Below are positions 59,163 to 64,000 of a stretch of DNA of 64,000 nucleotides, piece after piece. Within the stretch, counting starts at the first letter, position 1, and each line of letters begins with the position of its first letter. The translations under genes were made by a program, and so were the position numbers. The notes under the pieces are model-generated. The model ran no database searches and was not told the origin of the DNA. It saw only the letters and a program-made list of their open reading frames with translations. This stretch comes from Bacteroidota bacterium. Lineage in GTDB: Bacteria > Bacteroidota > Bacteroidia > Bacteroidales > CAIXZF01. Where the stretch lies: positions 25,529 to 89,528 of the forward strand of contig JAKLIX010000010.1 of assembly GCA_022709385.1 (NCBI GenBank). The letters are read 5' to 3'.

Positions 59163-60680
59163 TCAGATCATGCCGTAATTCATGCGTCTCGTGCGGATCC
59201 GCTTGTTCTTCTGCATGCGGTACAAGCCGTAGCCCAGAACCAGGATCAGAGGCAACAGGAAATTCAGGTATTTCAGGAAGGCTTTATGACTGTCTGTTAC
59301 AGCATCCAGCGGTCTGGATGTTACTTGTTTGGTTCTCAATTCCATTAATCCCGACTGGTCACTCAACCAGTCGATCGCATTCGACATCAGGCTCACATTG
59401 TCGGGCTGCACCTGCTGTGCCTGCTGGCCGCTGCCGTTGGTGGCAAAGTCACCGCTCGACACCAGCACCAGTTTGCCTTCTGTATCCCCTTTCATGTTCA
59501 GCACGACCGCCACAGGCTGTGCGCCTGCCTTGAAATCGGCCTGGGTCCATTGCCTGTCAATGCTGAAGAAAATGGGAGGGTCAAGCTGGCCGGTCTGGGG
59601 AGAAGTGGTGGCGAGCACTTCCGCCTGCCCTGCTGTCCCCGGTGCAACCGTGATACTGACCGGAAACTGCAGCACCACCGACTCCAGCCCCCTGGTGATC
59701 GGATGATCCGTGAACTGGTTGATCATGGGGAAATACGGAAAAGGTATCTGCGACTGGAAGGTGAATCCGCCGCTCTGCTGTGTGACACCGATGTTGGCAC
59801 ATTGTGCATCCACCAGGAACTGGCTGCCAAGCTGCAGCCCTTTCTTCTTAAGCCATTCCCTCAATCCGTTCTCTAAAACATTGCCCTGCATGCTTTGAAA
59901 ATCCCCCTGTACGCCGTTCAATGCCATGAATAACCTGCCCCCTTCGCGCAAATACCGGTCGAGTTGACCGAGTTTGGCCGGACTGAAGGAATCTGTCGGC
60001 GCCACCAACATCAGGGTGGGGTAGCGACCCAGCGTGTAAATGGAATCCGGCAGGTTAACGGGTTCCAGCTTGTAAAGCACCGACATGGACTCCACCAGCT
60101 GCTGCATTTCCGCAAGACCGGGCTCTCCCTGTCCCTGCAGAAACCCGATCACCGGCTTATTGATGACACTTACTTTCTTGATGGCCGATGAAAGAGCGTA
60201 CTCCATGGCGGCACCCGGCTGTATCAGCGGGATCACCTCAGATTCGTTGCCCATGCGGATCACGGCGCCCAGGTACACTTTCTGCTGCTTTACCTGGTCT
60301 TTCTCCCTTACGTTGACCACGGCGGGCTGTATGCCGGAATTCACCGCCTCCTGCTCGTCAAGGGGTTTGTCTGAGGGATCGATGATGTCGAAAACGATTT
60401 TGCCGTTACTCAGCTGGTAATATTCAACAAGCATTTCCCTGAAATCCTGTCTCACCCGTGCAATGTCAGGCGGCAGGTCTTTTGTGAAAAACGCCCGGAT
60501 GCTGACATTGCCCTGAAGGTTCCCGATGATGTCCTTTGTCGCCTCGCTGAGGGTATAACGTTTATCGGCCGTGAAATCGAGACGGAAAAACCAGCGGTTC
60601 GACAGCCATGCAACAGCGGCCAGCACCAGCACCAGTGCCAGCAGATTGGAAGAAACTGTTTTGATATTCAAGCTTGCCAT
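59163..60680 (-). CDS. gldG: GldG-like ABC transporter-associated protein
   Basis: 505 residues. One N-terminal membrane helix (LLALVLVLAAVAWLSNRWFF) and one near the C-terminus (FLLPLILVLGYGLY) flank a large periplasmic region with an intra-flagellar-transport-like fold: RYTLSEATKDII, KIVFDIIDPSDKPL, GAAMEYALSSAIKKV, GFLQGQGEP and YLREGGRLFMALNGV. GldG pairs with GldF and GldA in a transporter required for gliding in Flavobacterium. Non-gliding Bacteroidota also have it, so motility is not implied. It starts 18 bases after gldF. Confidence 0.88.
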   Translation of the reverse strand: MASLNIKTVSSNLLALVLVLAAVAWLSNRWFFRLDFTADKRYTLSEATKDIIGNLQGNVSIRAFFTKDLPPDIARVRQDFREMLVEYYQLSNGKIVFDIIDPSDKPLDEQEAVNSGIQPAVVNVREKDQVKQQKVYLGAVIRMGNESEVIPLIQPGAAMEYALSSAIKKVSVINKPVIGFLQGQGEPGLAEMQQLVESMSVLYKLEPVNLPDSIYTLGRYPTLMLVAPTDSFSPAKLGQLDRYLREGGRLFMALNGVQGDFQSMQGNVLENGLREWLKKKGLQLGSQFLVDAQCANIGVTQQSGGFTFQSQIPFPYFPMINQFTDHPITRGLESVVLQFPVSITVAPGTAGQAEVLATTSPQTGQLDPPIFFSIDRQWTQADFKAGAQPVAVVLNMKGDTEGKLVLVSSGDFATNGSGQQAQQVQPDNVSLMSNAIDWLSDQSGLMELRTKQVTSRPLDAVTDSHKAFLKYLNFLLPLILVLGYGLYRMQKNKRIRTRRMNYGMI

Positions 60681-60698
60681 GTTACTTGTTTTTAATGG

Positions 60699-61427
60699 TC
60701 AGACTGCCTGCGACCGCGTCAGCCTGTGATGGGTGAGCACCAGTCCAAGGAAGGTGAGAATGAGAAAATACAGGAGGTCTTTCGAGTCGATGACACCGCG
60801 CGAGATGCTCTCGAAATGGGAACTCATGCTCAGGTAATAGAAGATTTCCGCCAGTGCCCCGGAAAAGGCAGAGGAGAGAAGATCGAAGAGGATGTGGAAA
60901 AACAGGCTGATCAGCAGGGCCAGCAGAAAACCCACGATCTGGTTGCCCGAGATGCTGCTGGCGAATAGTCCGATGCTGATATATACCGCGCTCATCAGCA
61001 CCAGGCCAAGGTATCCTGAGATCACGGCCCCGTGGTCTATCTTCCCGATGCCTGATATGGTGAAATAGTAGGGTAGTGTAAGCATCAGCGCGATCATCAC
61101 CAGCAAGAGGGTTGCCAGGAATTTACCCAGCACTACCTGCCAGGCGGTCACGGGCTTGGTCATCAGGGTTTCAATCGTGCCCGACCTGCGCTCCTCGGCG
61201 ATCATCCGCATGGTGAGTGCCGGAATGAAAAAGAAAAGCGTCCAGAAGGCGATGGCGAAAAAGGTTTGCAGGCTGGCCTGGCCCACCAGGAAGACATCCC
61301 CTCCGTAAAGCCAGGTGAAAAAGCCGCTGAAACCCAGAAAACCGGTGAGCAGGATGTAGGCGATCAGTGAATCGAAAAACTGCCGCATTTCTTTGCCCGA
61401 AATGATGAGGATTTTTTTCATGGTCAT
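60699..61427 (-). CDS. gldF: GldF-like ABC transporter permease
   Basis: 242 residues with six predicted membrane helices (for example LIAYILLTGFLGFSGFFTWL, AIAFWTLFFFIPALTM, IVGFLLALLISLFFHILFDLL). The cytoplasmic MIAEERRSGTIETLMTKPV loop is typical of ABC-2 permeases and would contact GldA. ATG at 61421 (MKKILIISGKEM) is an alternative start. It lies between gldA (15 bases upstream) and gldG in one operon. Confidence 0.88.
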   Translation of the reverse strand: MTMKKILIISGKEMRQFFDSLIAYILLTGFLGFSGFFTWLYGGDVFLVGQASLQTFFAIAFWTLFFFIPALTMRMIAEERRSGTIETLMTKPVTAWQVVLGKFLATLLLVMIALMLTLPYYFTISGIGKIDHGAVISGYLGLVLMSAVYISIGLFASSISGNQIVGFLLALLISLFFHILFDLLSSAFSGALAEIFYYLSMSSHFESISRGVIDSKDLLYFLILTFLGLVLTHHRLTRSQAV

Positions 61428-61442
61428 GATGGTTGCGGGATT

Positions 61443-62369
61443 TTAACGTGTGACTTCCCTGAATACATCTTCCAGACTTGCGGCAAAAGGGGTCATCCGG
61501 GTCAGGGTCCATCCCCTGTTGCAGCACAGTTTGAAAATTTCACGGCGGGATGACAGTTCCGGTTTGCTCTGAACCTCGAATCCGCCGGCAATACCCTCGA
61601 GGAAACTGACGATCTCCACGCTTTCCAGTTCACGCAGCGCCTGGAAAATCTCGTCGGCCATGCCGTCTTCGATGGTAATGTTCACGATTTCGCTTCCCTG
61701 CGACTGCCTTCTCAGCTCATCCGCCGTGCCGTCGGCTACGATCCTGCCTTTGTTGATGATGAGGATGCGGTCGCAGGTGGCTTCCACCTCTGCAAGGATG
61801 TGTGAACTCAGTAAAACGGTCTTCTCCTTTCCGATACGCCGGATCAGATCCCTGATCTCAATGATCTGGTTGGGATCCAGGCCGCTGGTCGGCTCGTCGA
61901 GCACCAGCACCTGCGGATCGTGGATCAGCGCCTGTGCCAGCCCGACCCGCTGCCGGTAGCCCTTCGATAATTCGCCGATCTTCTTGTGCTTCTCTCCCTC
62001 CAGTCCGCAGGTTACTACCATCTCAAGAATGCGTTCCCGTACCCTTTCCTGTGGAATGTCATGCAGACGCGCAATGAAACCGAGGTAATCGATCACGCTG
62101 AGATCGGTGTAAAGCGGGTTGTTCTCAGGCAGGTAACCGATGTGCTTTTTCACTTCTTCAGGTTCATCAAGGATAGAATGACTGCCAACACGAATGTTGC
62201 CGGCCGTGGGTTTCAGAAAGGTGGTAATGGCTTTCATGGTGGTAGTCTTGCCTGCGCCGTTAGGCCCCAGGAAACCAAGAATCTCCCCGGTCACCACCCG
62301 GAAGCTGATGTCGTCCACTGCCCGCTGGTTACCGTAATCTTTGGTGAAATGATCAACAATGATATCCAT
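61443..62369 (-). CDS. gldA: GldA-like ABC transporter ATP-binding protein
   Basis: 308 residues. Walker A is GFLGPNGAGKTTTMKAI, signature LSKGYRQRVGLAQAL, Walker B VLVLDEPTSGLDP, and H-loop SSHILAEVE. The ~90-residue C-terminal extension is usual for GldA/CcmA-type subunits. It energises the transporter with GldF and GldG. In Flavobacterium johnsoniae gldA lies apart from gldFG; here all three are contiguous. Confidence 0.9.
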   Translation of the reverse strand: MDIIVDHFTKDYGNQRAVDDISFRVVTGEILGFLGPNGAGKTTTMKAITTFLKPTAGNIRVGSHSILDEPEEVKKHIGYLPENNPLYTDLSVIDYLGFIARLHDIPQERVRERILEMVVTCGLEGEKHKKIGELSKGYRQRVGLAQALIHDPQVLVLDEPTSGLDPNQIIEIRDLIRRIGKEKTVLLSSHILAEVEATCDRILIINKGRIVADGTADELRRQSQGSEIVNITIEDGMADEIFQALRELESVEIVSFLEGIAGGFEVQSKPELSSRREIFKLCCNRGWTLTRMTPFAASLEDVFREVTR

Positions 62370-62437
62370 ACTGTCTAATAATTGTCAGAATTGATTTGTG
62401 CAAAAAAAAACCATAGAAATATATTTTCACTTCCGGT

Positions 62438-64000
62438 TTACAAATTTTTACGATTTTCTTTATCCCGGATCAGGCGCGACATGACTTCTCCCGTTCCTAT
62501 GGCGTATCCGGAAGAAACCAGGAATACCCTGTTGTCGGCTGTGACAAAGAAGACCAGTGGCAGCATATTTTGTAAGCTTTTCCCCAGCTTTGATTCCAGA
62601 TGGGTCAGGAGCAGGTTTCCTGAGTCGGCCAGGAAGCGTGAAGCGGCCGGAAGGGCACGCATGCTTGCCGGTTCCGGTAAATGCACGCTTTTGCTTTCAG
62701 GCAGAAGGAAGATCAGCTTTCCTTTCCACTCATCCAATTCCTTGCGGAAAGGCGGTATGTCAGCCAGGATATGGCGCGAGGGTTCCTGAAGGGGATCGAT
62801 CCACAACAGGAAGCAGGCTTCTCCATCGGGCACCGGCAGTCCGGTGAGCTTTTCTCCGCTGATCAGGTCGGTAAAACCATAGGATCCAGGCTCAAAATGG
62901 CCGGCTTCTGTCAGTTGAAGCACAGGCTCCCTGACGATCACCGGCAGGTCGGTATGTTTAGCGGGCAGGATGTCGAAGAAAGTGATCCCTGCAAGCACGC
63001 CGCCGTCTGCCATTCTTTTTCCGGTAGTCAGCAGGTAGGTGCCGCTTTCCAGGTCAAAGCGTTCCGGCCAGTCGCTCAACTTACGGCCTTCGGTAAATTC
63101 AAGCAACTGCAGCCTGCCCTGATGCAGTTTCGACAGGGTGAAATGCTGCATATACCTTGGATCTCCGGTTTCACTGCGGTTCAGCAGGCTCAGGGTTCCG
63201 GAACTGTTGCCGGCCTTGTCAGGGTTCTCCCATTCGACGGCCCGCCACCCGTTCCGGCTCATGGCTTCGGCCCTGCCGTCAACCGGGTTGACCCTGGCTG
63301 CAATCCCCAGGGAACGGCAGGCAGCCGTAAAGAAAATATTCCTTGAACGTGCATCACAGACGCGAAGGGCAAGGACACCCGCGGGCGAGAGGGGTGCTCT
63401 GGAATGAAGGTTCGCGAAATCATCAAGCCGGATGCTGTCTCTTATCCAGGCGGCGATGCTTTGTGCCTTGTCTTTTCCCTTCACCAGGGCGGAGAAATGT
63501 TCCGTTAGGACTTTTCTCCATGGCCGGATCAGTTCGTTGGCGATCCGGGGTGAGGCGACATACTGCATATATAAACCGTGGTCTGATCCTTTTCCGCTAT
63601 AGTAATCTGCGGGCCGGCGCCTGAAATGATCGAGGAGCACGGCGGCTTCTGTATCACGCAGGTCTTTGTCGGTCAGGGTGTAGAGGAATTGCAGGGCCAG
63701 AGCGCGTGATGCCGGCGCTGTCATGGAAAGGAAAGCCTCAATCTGTCTGTAGTTACCGTATGATTTGATCAGGATACTGCGGATGCTGTCGGGCTGTAAA
63801 CCATATCGGACGGCGAATGCGGTGGATGAGACGGAATCACGGAAACTTTTCATATAGGTAGAACGGATACGGTCCTCTTCAGACAGGCGCAGCTTGTTGG
63901 CTGCGATACCCGCACTGTCTTCCACTGCAGCATCCGGCCTGGCAGGCGGTACGATATCGAGCGGAACAAAGCTGTCTTTTGCGGGTTCACGGACTAATTG
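62438..64000 (-). CDS. Transglutaminase-like domain protein (5' truncated)
   Basis: The frame stays open to the window edge, so the N-terminus is missing; at least 520 residues are present. At about the middle a transglutaminase-like core reads LRVCDARSRNIFFTAACRSLGIAARV, with Cys in VCDARS and the typical GIAARVNPVDG. WRAVEW follows where active members have a His-containing strand, so catalysis is uncertain. The rest is beta-rich (LTTGKRMADGGVLAGITFF). A GTG at 63925 is in frame, but the upstream residues are also open. Bacteroidota have ~900-aa secreted proteins of this type; the substrate is unknown. It lies 68 bases upstream of the gldA start. Confidence 0.7.
   Translation of the reverse strand, partial: QLVREPAKDSFVPLDIVPPARPDAAVEDSAGIAANKLRLSEEDRIRSTYMKSFRDSVSSTAFAVRYGLQPDSIRSILIKSYGNYRQIEAFLSMTAPASRALALQFLYTLTDKDLRDTEAAVLLDHFRRRPADYYSGKGSDHGLYMQYVASPRIANELIRPWRKVLTEHFSALVKGKDKAQSIAAWIRDSIRLDDFANLHSRAPLSPAGVLALRVCDARSRNIFFTAACRSLGIAARVNPVDGRAEAMSRNGWRAVEWENPDKAGNSSGTLSLLNRSETGDPRYMQHFTLSKLHQGRLQLLEFTEGRKLSDWPERFDLESGTYLLTTGKRMADGGVLAGITFFDILPAKHTDLPVIVREPVLQLTEAGHFEPGSYGFTDLISGEKLTGLPVPDGEACFLLWIDPLQEPSRHILADIPPFRKELDEWKGKLIFLLPESKSVHLPEPASMRALPAASRFLADSGNLLLTHLESKLGKSLQNMLPLVFFVTADNRVFLVSSGYAIGTGEVMSRLIRDKENRKNL

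Overview
The window is a chromosomal segment of a member of the phylum Bacteroidota, most like Bacteroidales or a related uncultured lineage. The evidence is: type IX secretion (T9SS) sorting domains of both type A and type B; PorP/SprF, PorE-like and GldA/F/G-like proteins; a SusC-style TonB receptor with an N-terminal carboxypeptidase-regulatory-like domain; a GWxTD protein; and repeated TAnnTTTG promoter boxes, the Bacteroidota -7 element, about 20-30 nt ahead of most start codons. Shine-Dalgarno sequences are mostly absent. No rRNA, IS element, prophage or CRISPR array was seen; one tRNA-Ser(TGA) is present. Both ends of the window cut genes.

Layout. 1-3473 (+): a 5'-truncated beta-propeller/outer-membrane barrel protein, a PrsW-type glutamic protease homologue coupled by TAATG, and guanine deaminase. 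3467-4441 (-): a radical SAM enzyme. 4649-7268 (+): a PKD protein with a type B T9SS sorting domain, followed by a PorP/SprF-OmpA fusion. 7281-8249 (-): an outer-membrane protein and a 51-aa lipoprotein. 8460-11763 (+): uracil-DNA glycosylase, a FadL-type porin and an SGNH-hydrolase-like lipoprotein. 11760-14770 (-): smpB, then a TonB receptor behind a TPP riboswitch, so probably thiamine uptake. 14842-15303 (+): aroQ. 15293-18737 (-): a glycosyltransferase, a lipid A type acyltransferase and a GWxTD protein. 18882-18966 (+): tRNA-Ser. 19009-23148 (-): a cysteine peptidase, pyrI, pyrB and a cyclic-2,3-diphosphoglycerate-synthase-like P-loop protein. 23349-25136 (+): argS.

25189-49392 (-) is one uninterrupted 24.2-kb gene for an 8067-aa secreted protein, 38% of the window. 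It has a signal peptide, five cohesin-like domains interleaved with Ig-like domains, 17 tandem near-identical 87-aa modules (261-bp period), eight tandem 230-aa three-module units (690-bp period), two EF-hand/dockerin-like calcium loops and a type A T9SS sorting domain. It is the most unusual object here.

49835-55877 (+): ffh, folD, queE, a PorE-like OmpA protein, a rhodanese and kdsA. 55887-59095 (-): the thrS-infC-rpmI-rplT translation cluster, with infC apparently starting at ATC behind a strong Shine-Dalgarno. 59163-62369 (-): gldA-gldF-gldG-like ABC transporter genes. 62438-64000 (-): a truncated transglutaminase-like protein.

Together the accessory genes describe a cell-surface programme. 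T9SS exports the giant adhesin-like protein and the type B protein, PorP/SprF-OmpA and PorE-like proteins anchor machinery to peptidoglycan, and FadL, TonB receptor and lipoproteins handle outer-membrane uptake. Gene functions are inferred from recognisable motifs only; no database search was run.
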